Source: DASXHZ01 sp036488085 (GTDB lineage: Bacteria; Acidobacteriota; Thermoanaerobaculia; Gp7-AA8). From it: DNA of 64,000 nucleotides. Made by a program: the position numbers and the translations under genes. The notes under the pieces were generated by a model. The model was not told the DNA's origin and did no database searches. It worked only from the letters and a program-made list of their open reading frames with translations. Within the stretch, counting starts at the first letter, position 1; each line of letters starts with the position of its first letter. Shown piece after piece: positions 8,573-17,502 of the stretch. The DNA lies in contig DASXHZ010000029.1 of assembly GCA_036488085.1 (NCBI GenBank), positions 95,762 to 159,761 on the forward strand. Direction: 5' to 3'.

Positions 8573-8597
8573 AAAAAAGCCGCGGTTTCCCGCGGCC
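8573..8597 (-). terminator. Rho-independent terminator after skp
   Basis: Read on the minus strand, GCCGCGG, a GAAA loop and CCGCGGC are followed at once by six T residues. It lies between the skp stop (8621) and the lpxD start (8547), so lipid A genes are partly insulated from bamA-skp transcription. Confidence 0.85.
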
Positions 8598-8620
8598 TTT
8601 CACAGGTGCGATGTCCCTTG

Positions 8621-9151
8621 TTACTTGGCGGGAGCCGGCGACTGCGCCGCATCGAACCGCTTGATCACCGGCTCGGTGATGTCGATCGCGTCGGAGGCGT
8701 AGACGAGGCCGGACTCGAACTTGTTGAAGATCGCCGCGAGCCCCATCTCCTTACCGATGGCGTCGATGACCGGCTTGATCTTCAGTTCGAGGGCGGCGAG
8801 CTCCTTGTCGCGGGCCTCACCGACCTCCCGGTCGGCGTCCTGCGCGTAGCGCTGCATCGAGATGCGCTTGTCCGAGAGCTGTTTCTGCAAGTCCGTCAGC
8901 TTGTCTTCGGAGAGCGAGAGTTTCTTGGTGTTGATGTCGTTCTCGAGCGCCTTCGCCTCTTCGTCCATCTTCTGGGCGCGGGCGACCCGCTCGTCCTGCA
9001 TCTTCTTCAGGCGCTCGTACGCGGCCTTGCCCAACGTCGAGCTCTGGAGCACACGCTGTACGTCGATGACCGCGATCCGCTGCGGCGCGCCTTGCGCGAA
9101 GGCGGGGACCGACAGCGCCGCCACCGCGACTGCAACTAGGAACTTCTTCAT
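8621..9151 (-). CDS. skp: OmpH/Skp-family periplasmic chaperone
   Basis: A 176-residue secreted protein with a Sec signal peptide (MKKFLVAVAVAALSVPAFAQ, probable cleavage after AFA). The mature part opens with IAVIDVQRVLQSS, followed by a long charged coiled-coil from ~residues 40 to 125, as in trimeric Skp. It would hold unfolded outer-membrane proteins on the way to BamA, whose gene lies directly upstream on the same strand. A terminator follows. Confidence 0.93.
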   Translation of the reverse strand: MKKFLVAVAVAALSVPAFAQGAPQRIAVIDVQRVLQSSTLGKAAYERLKKMQDERVARAQKMDEEAKALENDINTKKLSLSEDKLTDLQKQLSDKRISMQRYAQDADREVGEARDKELAALELKIKPVIDAIGKEMGLAAIFNKFESGLVYASDAIDITEPVIKRFDAAQSPAPAK

Positions 9152-9242
9152 GGGGGATCTCCTTCTTGCTGATTCACGCCGTGGACGGCGCCGATTATTC
9201 GCTGGCTTTGGACCGGTTGCGGAAAACTAAATAGAACGCTTC

Positions 9243-11792
9243 TTAGTACGTATTCCCAATCGTGAACTGGATGCTCTGGAACTTGTCGCCCGGCTGCGGC
9301 CGTATGTTGTGCGCGAAGATGAAGCGCAGCGGGAACTGGAAAATCGGCAGGAAAATGCGCAGCTCGGCGCCTGCCGTGTAGCGCGTCTTCGAGAGTTGCC
9401 ACTTGTCCGCGTAACCGTAAGCCTGGCCGGCGTCAGCCCAGATGACGAAGCGGAGCGGGTCGTTGATCTTGATGATGTATTCGCTGTTGACGACGTCGTA
9501 CTTATATCCGCCCGCCGGCTGCGTGATGCCGCCGATGACCTGCGTCGGCCCGAGGGTGTAGCTCTCGAATCCGCGAACGGAGTACTCGCCGCCGACGAGG
9601 AAACGCTCCGTCTCCGGAACGCAGAGCTCCTTGTTCGTCGCCTCGAGCTCCTCGCGGCTGTTCGAGCAGTCCTTGGAGAGCGGATAGATGCGCCCTGCCT
9701 CGGCGTTGATGCTGAACGTCGTCCGCTTCGACTGGCGGAAGAACTTAGTGAGGTTCAGCGTCGGCTTCAGCGCGTGAATCGAGCCGCCGAGCGGGCCGCC
9801 CGAATACGCCAGGGAGAAGACCGCTTTGCCGCCGCGCGTGGTGTCGTACGGGTTGTCGCGCGAGTCGAACGCATACGACGGCGCGACGCTCGACACGGTG
9901 TAGTTGTAGTCGGCGATGTCGGCGACAGGAACGTTGCCGTTCGAGTCGGGAGCGGACGTGATCTCGTAGTGGATCTTCGCGCGCTCCGCTGCATAGACGA
10001 GCGAAAGGCTGTCGAAGCGATGGAGGCGATAGCCGTAAGCGATCGAGCCGCCCTTGCCGCGGTTCTCGTATCCGACCGCCGCCGGGTAGACCGTGTTGCG
10101 GTTGAAGATCGAGATGCCGAGGGAGTTCGGCGTGTCCATGAACCAGGGATTGGCGTACGACAGTGCGTAGTACGTGACGCGAGTGCCCTTCTGGGCGCTC
10201 AGCGAGAGGTTCTCCCCTTGCCCGAGGAAGTTGCGCGTCGCGAACTGCGACTGCAGGAAGAAGCCGCCGCCCTCGGAGTAGCCGCCGCCGAACTGGACGT
10301 CGTTCTTCCCTTCCTCGTTGCCCTTCACGTTGATGTCGACCGTCTTCGTGTCGGGGTTCACCTTGAAGTCGGGGTTGTCCGTCACCTTGAAGTAGCCGAG
10401 CTGGCCGAGCTTGTAGAGGCTCTGCTTGAAGGTCTCCATGTCCATGATCGAGCCTTCCTCGAGGAAGATCTCGCGGCGGAGCACCTTGTCCTTCGTGACG
10501 GTGTTGCCCTGGAACTCGAGGCGGCCCATGCGGAACTGGTCGCCTTCGTAGACGTTCAGCTTCACGTCGATGACGTTGTTCGGCTTGTTGACGTACTCGG
10601 GGTTCACGTACGCGTAGATGTAGCCGCGCATGCGGTACGCCTCGCCGAACGCGTCGACGCGGTCCTGGATCGGTTTGCGGCGGATGACCTGGCCCTTCTT
10701 GGTCGGCCAGTTTCCGATGATCTCCTGGTTGGTGAAGACGCTGTTCCCGGACACGCTGACGTCGCCGAATGTGTGGACGGTACCTTCCGTGATCGGGATG
10801 AGGAGCTTCACGCGCGGCTTCTTGGTGTTCTTGCCGACCGTCGTGATCTTCGGATCGCCGAATACGACGTCGAAGTAGCCGAAGTCCTCGTAGTAGTTCT
10901 TCAGTCGCTCCATGTCCTCGTCGAGCTTCGACGGGATGTAGAGGTCCTTCTTTCGAATCCAGGTGATGATGTTGTGGGTCTTGATCTCTTTCATCTCCGA
11001 GCGAAGGCGGCGCGAGGAGAAGTGGTGGTTGCCCGTGAAGTCGATCGCCGCGATCTTCGCCTTGATGCCTTCGTCGATGTTGAAGAGGATCTTCTTCTCG
11101 CCGGTCCCGCCCATGTCGACGATGGACGGGTCGACCTGCGGATCTTCGTATCCGTTCTCGGTGTACGCCTTCTTGATCACTTCCGCCGCGCGGCGGAGGA
11201 GGGTCTGTTCGATGGTGCTGCCGATGTGGAGGTCGATCTTCTCGCGCTCCAGCGCCTCGGTGATCTTGTTCGTCGCGAGGTCCTTGTTGCCGCGGTACTC
11301 GACGGAGCCGATGCGCGGACGTTCTTTCACGACGACGCGGATGATGACGCCACCCGTCTCGCTCTTGTCGGCTTCGATGGTGATGTCGTCGAAGAGGCCC
11401 GTCTGCCAGAGGCTGAGGAAGTTCCTCTGAATGGCGGTCGGGTCGTACGGGTCGCCGGGCTGGATGCCGAGATAAACGCGGATCGTGTCGCTCGCCACGG
11501 AGGTGTTGCCGACGGCGTCGAAGCGGTCGATGCGCTTGCCCGCCAAAGGATCGCCCGGCACGTTCGGATGCGCCGAGGGGGAGACCGGTGCGGGGATCGG
11601 GTTCGCGTTCAGCGGCTGATCGGTGATCTTCCCCGATCCGGAATCGATGATCGATCCCGGCCGCGGGCGAGTCTTCGGCTGCGGCTCCGCCGACTGAGGA
11701 GGCTGCGCGGGCGGCGGCTGTGGCGGCGTCTGCGCCTGCAGCGGTCCTGTGAGCAGAAAGGCTGCGAGCCAGACAAATTTGAGTTTCTTCAT
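9243..11792 (-). CDS. bamA: Outer-membrane protein assembly factor BamA
   Basis: About 849 residues. A Sec signal peptide (MKKLKFVWLAAFLLTGPLQAQ) is followed by a long proline-rich linker (~residues 22-75), five POTRA repeats to roughly residue 420, and a beta-barrel of the Omp85 type. The barrel contains the conserved loop motif VRGFESYTLGP. The C-terminus ends IQFTIGNTY, with a terminal aromatic but Tyr rather than the common Phe/Trp. The internal ATG with the signal peptide is preferred over the longer open frame upstream. The proline-rich linker before POTRA1 is longer than in Proteobacteria. Confidence 0.96.
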   Translation of the reverse strand: MKKLKFVWLAAFLLTGPLQAQTPPQPPPAQPPQSAEPQPKTRPRPGSIIDSGSGKITDQPLNANPIPAPVSPSAHPNVPGDPLAGKRIDRFDAVGNTSVASDTIRVYLGIQPGDPYDPTAIQRNFLSLWQTGLFDDITIEADKSETGGVIIRVVVKERPRIGSVEYRGNKDLATNKITEALEREKIDLHIGSTIEQTLLRRAAEVIKKAYTENGYEDPQVDPSIVDMGGTGEKKILFNIDEGIKAKIAAIDFTGNHHFSSRRLRSEMKEIKTHNIITWIRKKDLYIPSKLDEDMERLKNYYEDFGYFDVVFGDPKITTVGKNTKKPRVKLLIPITEGTVHTFGDVSVSGNSVFTNQEIIGNWPTKKGQVIRRKPIQDRVDAFGEAYRMRGYIYAYVNPEYVNKPNNVIDVKLNVYEGDQFRMGRLEFQGNTVTKDKVLRREIFLEEGSIMDMETFKQSLYKLGQLGYFKVTDNPDFKVNPDTKTVDINVKGNEEGKNDVQFGGGYSEGGGFFLQSQFATRNFLGQGENLSLSAQKGTRVTYYALSYANPWFMDTPNSLGISIFNRNTVYPAAVGYENRGKGGSIAYGYRLHRFDSLSLVYAAERAKIHYEITSAPDSNGNVPVADIADYNYTVSSVAPSYAFDSRDNPYDTTRGGKAVFSLAYSGGPLGGSIHALKPTLNLTKFFRQSKRTTFSINAEAGRIYPLSKDCSNSREELEATNKELCVPETERFLVGGEYSVRGFESYTLGPTQVIGGITQPAGGYKYDVVNSEYIIKINDPLRFVIWADAGQAYGYADKWQLSKTRYTAGAELRIFLPIFQFPLRFIFAHNIRPQPGDKFQSIQFTIGNTY

Positions 11793-11892
11793 AAGGTAGG
11801 AGCGAGCTACGCCTGAACTATGACGCATGACCGCGGGTGGCGGTTTCGTGCGACCGTGAACAGCAGGGGAGCGCGGCGCATTCTAGCCCGTC

Positions 11893-12273
11893 TCAACCGT
11901 ACGTCGCGAGGCCGCGTCCGAATGACCAGTTCTCCTTCGCTACCTCGACAAGGTTCACCAGAACGTCATCGGGCCGGACGCCCGGATCCTCTTCCAGCCG
12001 CCGCGCGATTCCGGCGTAGAGCTCCTTCTTGATCTCGAGCGTCCTGCCGGCATTCAGCGTGATCTCGACGACGATCAGATCCGCGGTGCGCGTGACTCCT
12101 GCATACGACGGGTGAGCGATGATGTCGTCCGCACCGTATTCGTGGATCAGTTGAAAGCGGTCGTCAGCCGGAACGTTCGCGTGCGCGGCCAGCGCTGCGT
12201 GAACGCCGTCGGCGACGGCGCGAATGTATTCGGGCGACTTTCCCTTGCGGAGGTGAATCTTGACGAGAGGCAT
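11893..12273 (-). CDS. Tautomerase-family protein
   Basis: A 126-residue protein beginning MPLVKIHLRKG, so that removal of Met exposes the catalytic N-terminal proline of the 4-oxalocrotonate tautomerase/MIF superfamily. Length fits two fused beta-alpha-beta units (second unit from ~residue 65, TADLIVVEITLNAGRTLEIKKELY). The Pro-2 makes the ATG at 12273 firm. That ATG lies inside the first codons of the divergent phosphoesterase. A minus-strand TAGAAT 13 nt upstream could be its -10 box and lies within the other gene. Substrate unknown. Confidence 0.85.
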   Translation of the reverse strand: MPLVKIHLRKGKSPEYIRAVADGVHAALAAHANVPADDRFQLIHEYGADDIIAHPSYAGVTRTADLIVVEITLNAGRTLEIKKELYAGIARRLEEDPGVRPDDVLVNLVEVAKENWSFGRGLATYG

Positions 12274-13162
12274 GTTTGCGCGCGCGATTCTAATCGCGAC
12301 GCTGCTTTTGTGTGGCAACGCGGTTCTGTGGGGCGCCGGCAACCCTGTCGGGTTACCCCTTCCCGAGATCGACCTTCCGGTCCACAACGGCGCCCTCCGC
12401 ATCGCGGTCGTCGGCGATGCCGGCATCCAGACGCATACGATGGCGGCCGCGCTGACGAAGTCGAAGCCATATGACGCGATCATCATGGTCGGCGACAACT
12501 TCTACCCGTGCGGCGTGAGGTCAGCGTCCGATCCGAAGTGGCACGTCATGGACGCGCTCACCGGCCTCGGTATCCCGATCTACGTGGTCCTGGGGAACCA
12601 CGACTACTGCGGCAATCCCGACGCGCAGGTCAAAGCGAACGTCCCGAACTGGTACATGCCGGCGCGCCAGTACGTTCTCCGAAGCCCGATCGCCGATTTC
12701 GCCATGCTCGACACGACGCCGTACGCATACGGGAACAGCAAGCTCGCCGAGCAGGCGGTGCGAGACACGTTCGCGTCGTCAACCGCAGTGTGGCGCATCG
12801 CCGTCGGACATCACGTGATCACGTCGAGCGGATGGCATTCGCTTTTTCCCCGGGGCGAAGCGCGGCACATGCACGCGCTGCTACCGGTCCTCCGCGACAA
12901 CAAAGTCGACATCTACATCGACGGACACGATCACCACGAAGAGCTGCTGAACCTCAGCCCGCCGCTCATCCTCATCAGCGGCGCCGGCTCCGATCCAGTA
13001 CCCATGCTCACCGTCCGCCCGAAGACCGTCTGGCCGAAAGAAACCCACTTCCGCGAACCAATCGCCTTCGCCGCCCTCGAGATCACCCGCGACGCCCTCA
13101 CGATCGAGTTCATCAACGCGAAGGGCAAACGGATCGCGGGCCCGTTCCGGTACGGACGCTAG
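12260..13162 (+). CDS. Secreted metallophosphoesterase (purple acid phosphatase-like)
   Basis: A calcineurin-fold phosphoesterase of ~300 residues. Metal-binding motifs appear in order: VVGDAG, IMVGDNFY, VLGNHDY, VGHHVITSSG and GHDHHEE. An N-terminal hydrophobic segment FARAILIATLLLCGNAVLWGAG is a signal peptide, so it acts in the periplasm or outside. GGAGG lies 6 nt before the TTG at 12260, which favours that start; ATG 12272 is the alternative. Both overlap the 5' end of the divergent tautomerase gene. It probably hydrolyses phosphomonoesters; substrate not known. Confidence 0.88.
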   Translation: MTRGMFARAILIATLLLCGNAVLWGAGNPVGLPLPEIDLPVHNGALRIAVVGDAGIQTHTMAAALTKSKPYDAIIMVGDNFYPCGVRSASDPKWHVMDALTGLGIPIYVVLGNHDYCGNPDAQVKANVPNWYMPARQYVLRSPIADFAMLDTTPYAYGNSKLAEQAVRDTFASSTAVWRIAVGHHVITSSGWHSLFPRGEARHMHALLPVLRDNKVDIYIDGHDHHEELLNLSPPLILISGAGSDPVPMLTVRPKTVWPKETHFREPIAFAALEITRDALTIEFINAKGKRIAGPFRYGR

Positions 13163-13201
13163 GAGTAGAGAAGTCGAAGGTTTTCCAGTCTTGTCATCTG
13201 C

Positions 13202-15631
13202 CTACGACGTCAGCGCCTCCGTCGCCTCCCGCGGAACGAGCAACACCTCATCCCCTGCCATCGTGAAGTCGATCTGTTCGGGGACGGTTTCCTTCTGGCG
13301 GATCATGTACTCGGACAGCTCGTCTTCCACGTAGCGCTGGATGGCGCGGCGGAGGGGGCGGGCGCCGCTGTTGGCTTCTTCCGACGCCTTCTTGAGCAGC
13401 CACATGACGACCGAGTCGTCGACGGCGATCTTCACGTTCTTGTTCACGAGGGCGAGGTTGACGTCGTCGATCAGCAGCAGGCAGATGCGGCGCAGCTCGA
13501 TCTCGCTCAGGGGGTTGAAGATGATGATGTCGTCGATGCGGTTGATGAACTCGGGCGAGAACTCGCGCTTGAGCTCCGTGTGGATGTAGTGTTCGGCGTT
13601 CTTCATCTCGCCGTCGCTGGTCTGCTCGCGGAACCCGAGGTGGCCCTTCGTCGCGAGATGCCGCGTCCCGAGGTTGCTGGTCATGATGATCAGCGTGTTG
13701 CGGAAATCGACCGCGTTGCCGAGGGAGTCGGTCAGCACGCCGTCCTCGAGAATCTGCAACAGGATGTTCGCGATGTCGGGGTGCGCCTTCTCGATCTCAT
13801 CGAGCAGCACGACCGAGTACGGATTGCGGCGTACGCGCTCCGTGAGCTGTCCGCCTTCCTCGTGGCCGACGTAGCCCGGGGGCGAGCCGATGAGCTTCGA
13901 GACGGCGTGCTTCTCCATGTACTCCGACATGTCGAAGCGGATGAGATGTTTCTGCGAGCCGAAGAGGAACTCGGCGAGACGCCGCGCCACTTCGGTCTTT
14001 CCGACACCCGACGAGCCGAGGAAGATGAACGATCCCATCGGCCGGTTCGGCGAGGCGACGCCGAGGCGCGAGCGCCGGATGGCGCGCGAGATCGCCTTGA
14101 TCGCCTTGTCCTGACCGACGATCCGCCGGATCAGGATCTCCTCCATGTTGATCAGCTTCGCCGCTTCGTCGGCTTCGATCGACGTCACCGGGATATCGGT
14201 CCACGAAGAGATGATCTCTTCGACGTCCTTCTTGGTGACCTCCATCATCTCTTCGCCGACCAACTCGCGCTCCTGCTTGATGCGCTCGATCTCTTCCTTC
14301 AGCTCGATCTCACGCTCGCGGAGGAACACCGCCTTCTCGAAGTCCTTGTCGGAGATCGCCTTCTTCATCTCCTTGACGATCGCGCGAACTTCGGCCTCGA
14401 GGCGGCGGAGGTTCTGCGTGTCGGCGACGCGGCGCAGCTTCACCTTCGCGCCCGCCTCATCGAGAATGTCGATCGCTTTATCAGGGAAGAAGCGATCGGT
14501 GATGTAGCGGTTCGACTGATACACCGCGCTGCGGATTGCGGTGTCGCTGTACTTCACCTTGTGGAACGACTCGTAGCGTTCCTTCACGCCCTCGAGGATC
14601 TGCAGCGTTTCTTCCTCGCTCGGCGGATTGACCGTGATCGCCTGGAAGCGGCGGAGGAGCGAACGATCCTTCTCGATGTAGCGCCGGTACTCGCGGATCG
14701 TCGTCGCGCCGATGCACGAGATCTCGCCGCGCGAGAGCGCCGGCTTCAGGATGTTCGCCGCGTCGAGCGAACCCTCGGCTGAACCCGCGCCAATCAGCGA
14801 GTGGATCTCATCGATGAAGATGATGATGTCGGGGTTCTCTTTGAGCTCTTTGATGATGCCTTTGAGCCGCTCCTCGAACTGGCCGCGGTACTTCGTCCCG
14901 GCGACGATGAGCGAGAGATCGAGCGAGAGGATCCGCTTGTTCGCGATGAAGAGCGGCACGTTGCCGTCGACGATGCGTTGCGCGAGGCCTTCGACGATCG
15001 CGGTCTTGCCGACGCCCGGCTCGCCGAGGAGGATCGGATTGTTCTTCGTGCGGCGGGAGAGGATCTGGATGATCCGCTCCACTTCCTTCTCGCGGCCGAT
15101 GAGCGGATCGAACTGCTGCGAGTGCGCCATCGCGGTGAGGTCGCGCGCATACTCGGCGAGGAACGGGAGCTCTTTCTTCTGCTTGTCGGCCTCGCGCTCC
15201 TTCAGGATCGAGATCGTCTCTTCGCGGACGCCGTAAACATTGAGCCCTTTCGAGGTCAGGATGCGCGCCGCGGTGGACGATTCGACGCGGAGGATGCCGA
15301 TGAGGAGATGCTCCGTCCCGACGTACTGGTGGAGCATCGACTCCGCCTCGTGCGCGGCGTAGGCGAGGATCTTTTTCGATTCTTCGGAGAGGGGGAGCTC
15401 GGCCGAGGAGGAGATACGGTCGACGAAGAGGCGGTCGCCTTCGACTTCGCGGCGGATCTGTTCTGGCTTCACGTTGAAGCGGGAGAAAATCTCCTTGATG
15501 ATCTCTTCCCCCTCGCGGAGGACGCCGAGAAGGATGTGCTCGGATTCGATGACACGCGAGCCGAGCTTCGATGCTTCGTATCGGGCGAAGAAGAGAGCGC
15601 GGCGAGCCTTCTCATTGTATTTTTCGAACAT
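13202..15631 (-). CDS. clpC: ATP-dependent Clp protease ATP-binding subunit ClpC
   Basis: An 809-residue AAA+ unfoldase. Residues ~1-145 hold the double Clp-N repeat (MFEKYNEKARRALFFARYEA, SEHILLGVL). AAA1 has Walker A GEPGVGKT (~residue 205) and IFIDEIHSLIGAG. A UVR-type coiled segment lies at ~425-460 (DKDFEKAVFLREREIELKEE), and AAA2 has GSSGVGKT. The middle UVR motif marks ClpC rather than ClpA or ClpB. It feeds proteins to ClpP, which is not in the window. The MFEKY start is chosen from family alignment although the frame stays open upstream. Confidence 0.95.
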   Translation of the reverse strand: MFEKYNEKARRALFFARYEASKLGSRVIESEHILLGVLREGEEIIKEIFSRFNVKPEQIRREVEGDRLFVDRISSSAELPLSEESKKILAYAAHEAESMLHQYVGTEHLLIGILRVESSTAARILTSKGLNVYGVREETISILKEREADKQKKELPFLAEYARDLTAMAHSQQFDPLIGREKEVERIIQILSRRTKNNPILLGEPGVGKTAIVEGLAQRIVDGNVPLFIANKRILSLDLSLIVAGTKYRGQFEERLKGIIKELKENPDIIIFIDEIHSLIGAGSAEGSLDAANILKPALSRGEISCIGATTIREYRRYIEKDRSLLRRFQAITVNPPSEEETLQILEGVKERYESFHKVKYSDTAIRSAVYQSNRYITDRFFPDKAIDILDEAGAKVKLRRVADTQNLRRLEAEVRAIVKEMKKAISDKDFEKAVFLREREIELKEEIERIKQERELVGEEMMEVTKKDVEEIISSWTDIPVTSIEADEAAKLINMEEILIRRIVGQDKAIKAISRAIRRSRLGVASPNRPMGSFIFLGSSGVGKTEVARRLAEFLFGSQKHLIRFDMSEYMEKHAVSKLIGSPPGYVGHEEGGQLTERVRRNPYSVVLLDEIEKAHPDIANILLQILEDGVLTDSLGNAVDFRNTLIIMTSNLGTRHLATKGHLGFREQTSDGEMKNAEHYIHTELKREFSPEFINRIDDIIIFNPLSEIELRRICLLLIDDVNLALVNKNVKIAVDDSVVMWLLKKASEEANSGARPLRRAIQRYVEDELSEYMIRQKETVPEQIDFTMAGDEVLLVPREATEALTS

Positions 15632-15705
15632 GACCTTGGACCTAGTGTAACCCTCCCATCCAGCAATTCTTGATTGCGAACGGCGCGCCGACCTCGGGCG
15701 TGCGG

Positions 15706-16374
15706 TTACGATACGGTGTACGGCTTCATCTCGAAGACGCGATCGCACCGCGCGGCCAGCTCCGGATTGTGGGTGACAATGACTGAAGTCAGTCCCCGCT
15801 TCCGGTGGCACTCGCGCATCAGGTCAAACACTCGCTCGCTGGTCTCCAGATCGAGGTTTCCGGTCGGCTCGTCGGCGAGGAAGAGGATGGGATCCGTGAG
15901 GAGGGCGCGAGCGATTGCGACCCGCTGTTGTTCGCCGCCGGAGAGTTGATTCGGGAAGTGCTTCGAACGCGGCTCGAGGCCAAGCTCCGCGAGGAGCGCC
16001 GCGCCCTTGCCGAGCGCCTCGTCGCGCGGCATCTTCCCGATCCATCCGGGCATCGCGACGTTCTCGAGCGCGCTGAACTCCGGCAGGAGGTGGTGAAACT
16101 GAAAAACGAATCCGACGTTTCGATTTCTGAATCGCGCCATCTCGTCGTTGGTCATCGAAGTCAGCTCGCGATCCGAGACGCGCACGGTGCCGCGGTCGGG
16201 CCTATCGAGTCCGCCGAGGAGGTGCAGGAGCGTCGACTTGCCGATGCCGGACGGACCGACGATCGCCAGCATCTCCCCGCGCTCGGCGTCGAGATCGATA
16301 CCGTCGAACACCTGCACCGGCACTTCGGCGCTGCGATAGGTCTTCGACAACGACCGCGCTTCGAGGAACGGCAT
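15706..16374 (-). CDS. lolD: Lipoprotein-release ABC transporter ATP-binding protein
   Basis: A 222-residue ABC ATPase with Walker A GPSGIGKST, Q-loop FQFHHLLPEF, signature LSGGEQQRVAIARAL, Walker B ILFLADEPTGNLD and switch His in VIVTHN. The FQFHHLLPEFSALENV stretch is typical of LolD. With membrane subunits LolC/E, absent here, it extracts mature lipoproteins from the inner membrane. A related MacB-type ATPase is the main alternative. Confidence 0.9.
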   Translation of the reverse strand: MPFLEARSLSKTYRSAEVPVQVFDGIDLDAERGEMLAIVGPSGIGKSTLLHLLGGLDRPDRGTVRVSDRELTSMTNDEMARFRNRNVGFVFQFHHLLPEFSALENVAMPGWIGKMPRDEALGKGAALLAELGLEPRSKHFPNQLSGGEQQRVAIARALLTDPILFLADEPTGNLDLETSERVFDLMRECHRKRGLTSVIVTHNPELAARCDRVFEMKPYTVS

Positions 16375-16402
16375 GGGCGGGCGAATGTATCAGAGCGCAA
16401 CC

Positions 16403-16426
16403 GGCGCAGACAGGAATGTCTGCGCC
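16403..16426. repeat. Palindromic repeat, copy 1 (GGCGCAGACA type)
   Basis: A 10-bp stem GGCGCAGACA with loop GGAA and TGTCTGCGCC. The same palindrome recurs at 17503-17524 with loop AGAA. The two copies bracket the YfcE-selenoprotein gene pair; this copy touches the stop codon of the YfcE gene. Confidence 0.7.
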
Positions 16427-16923
16427 TATCTCATCTGATTCATTCGAGTCTTCAGCGCGTCGACGGAGCGGTCGTCGAGCGGCACGTGGAACGCGTCGCC
16501 GTTTTCGAAGATGCCGACCGACGTCGGGTAATCGAACCGCCGCGGCCCCGCGCTCGCGGGATTGAAGTAGCGGATGCCGACGACGATCTCGTCATGCGGG
16601 AGGTGGCTGTGGCCGAACACGACGACGTCCGCCGGCTCGCGTTTCAGCGCCTTCCTCACGTGCGCCTCGGGATCCGACGGCCGCGGCAGGATGTGCGTGA
16701 CGAGGAAGCGAACGTCGTCAAGCGTGACACGCGCGACGTTGTAGCCGCTGCCGTCGTCGACGTTCCCTTCGACATGCGTCACCGGAGCGATGCGCCGCAG
16801 CGCGAGCAGGATCTCTTCGCCGCCAATGTCGCCGGCATGGATGATTTGATCCACACCGGCGAACACTTCCGGCACGCGCGCATGCAAGACGCCATGCGTG
16901 TCGCTGATGATTCCTACCCGCAA
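16426..16923 (-). CDS. YfcE/MJ0936-type metallophosphoesterase
   Basis: A 165-residue calcineurin-fold phosphodiesterase. It carries GIISDTHG (residues ~4-11), IIHAGDIGG, VEGNVDDG in place of the usual GNCD, and VFGHSHLPHDE. The family includes YfcE and other small cytosolic phosphodiesterases. The start is a TTG four bases after the stop of the thioredoxin-like gene, so the two are co-transcribed. No in-frame ATG fits. Confidence 0.85.
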   Translation of the reverse strand: MRVGIISDTHGVLHARVPEVFAGVDQIIHAGDIGGEEILLALRRIAPVTHVEGNVDDGSGYNVARVTLDDVRFLVTHILPRPSDPEAHVRKALKREPADVVVFGHSHLPHDEIVVGIRYFNPASAGPRRFDYPTSVGIFENGDAFHVPLDDRSVDALKTRMNQMR

Positions 16924-16927
16924 GCCG

Positions 16928-17488
16928 TCATCCCCAGATCGACGCCTTCTTCGCCCAGTCGGTGTCGCTGTAGCGTTGTTTGAACGCCGCGGCGGTCGCC
17001 GGGAGTGCACTCGCATCGCCGCCCTTGTACTTTGACACGCCGGCCCAATATTGCGCCTCGGCGGCCGAGGTCGTGTTCGGCAATTTGTCGACGACACTCT
17101 GGAACTGCTTCCCCGCCTCGCCAAACTTCCCGGTCTTGAAGTAAACGTGACCGAGGCCGAGCTCAAGCTGCGCGAGGAAGTCGTCGGCGGGGAGAAACCC
17201 TTCGGTGCGATGGCGCTCCTGGCCGTTCGAGTCGAGCAGCATGACCGTCGGCGTCCAGTCAGCGCCGAAGCGGCCCATCGCCTCCGGATGGGTCTTCACG
17301 TGCAGCCGTACCGGGATGAAGTTCTTCGAGACGAATTCGGTGACACGGGGTTCCGGATACACCTCGGCTTCCAGCCGAGCGCATCCCCCTCACATCGGTG
17401 CCGCGGTGAAGTCGAGCAGCAGCGGCTTGCCGCTCTGCTTCGCCTCCGCCAGGGCGCGATCGACGTCATCAGTCCATTGGATATCCAT
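16928..17488 (-). CDS. Thioredoxin-like selenoprotein (in-frame UGA at residue 33)
   Basis: From ATG 17488, with a perfect AGGAGG Shine-Dalgarno 6 nt upstream, the frame reads MDIQWTDDVDRAL and KPLLLDFTAAPM, then TGA (17390-17392), then GGCARLEAEVYPEPRV without any frame change. UGA falls exactly where thioredoxin-fold proteins have the first Cys of CxxC, giving U33-G-G-C36. The cis-Pro motif WTPTVMLLD follows, then a TPR-like tail from ~residue 105 (GLGHVYFKTGKFGEAGKQF). Total 186 residues if UGA is Sec. Just behind the UGA is a SECIS-like hairpin. A standard gene caller would see only a truncated ORF from 17362. A nonsense-mutated gene is the alternative, but unbroken coding sense on both sides argues against it. 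Confidence 0.82.
17363..17392 (-). promoter_or_regulatory. Bacterial SECIS-like element
   Basis: On the minus strand the UGA is followed by 10 nt and then a perfect 7-bp hairpin, CUCGGCU-GGA-AGCCGAG (17379 down to 17363). The apical loop starts ~18 nt after the UGA and opens with G. Bacterial SECIS elements sit in the coding region right behind UGA, have the loop roughly 16-37 nt downstream and carry a G among the first loop bases. Position and shape both match. Confidence 0.72.
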
Positions 17489-17502
17489 GAGAAGCCTCCT
17501 CG

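Noticed and set aside
9309..11816. 835-codon open frame antisense to bamA
   Set aside because: Long only because of high GC; bamA on the other strand has a signal peptide, POTRA and barrel motifs.
17363..17379. The SECIS-like hairpin as just another REP palindrome inside a pseudogene
   Set aside because: I saw no second copy of this palindrome in the window. The sequence encodes residues that fit the thioredoxin fold in frame, and the spacing from UGA matches SECIS rules. It remains the main alternative.
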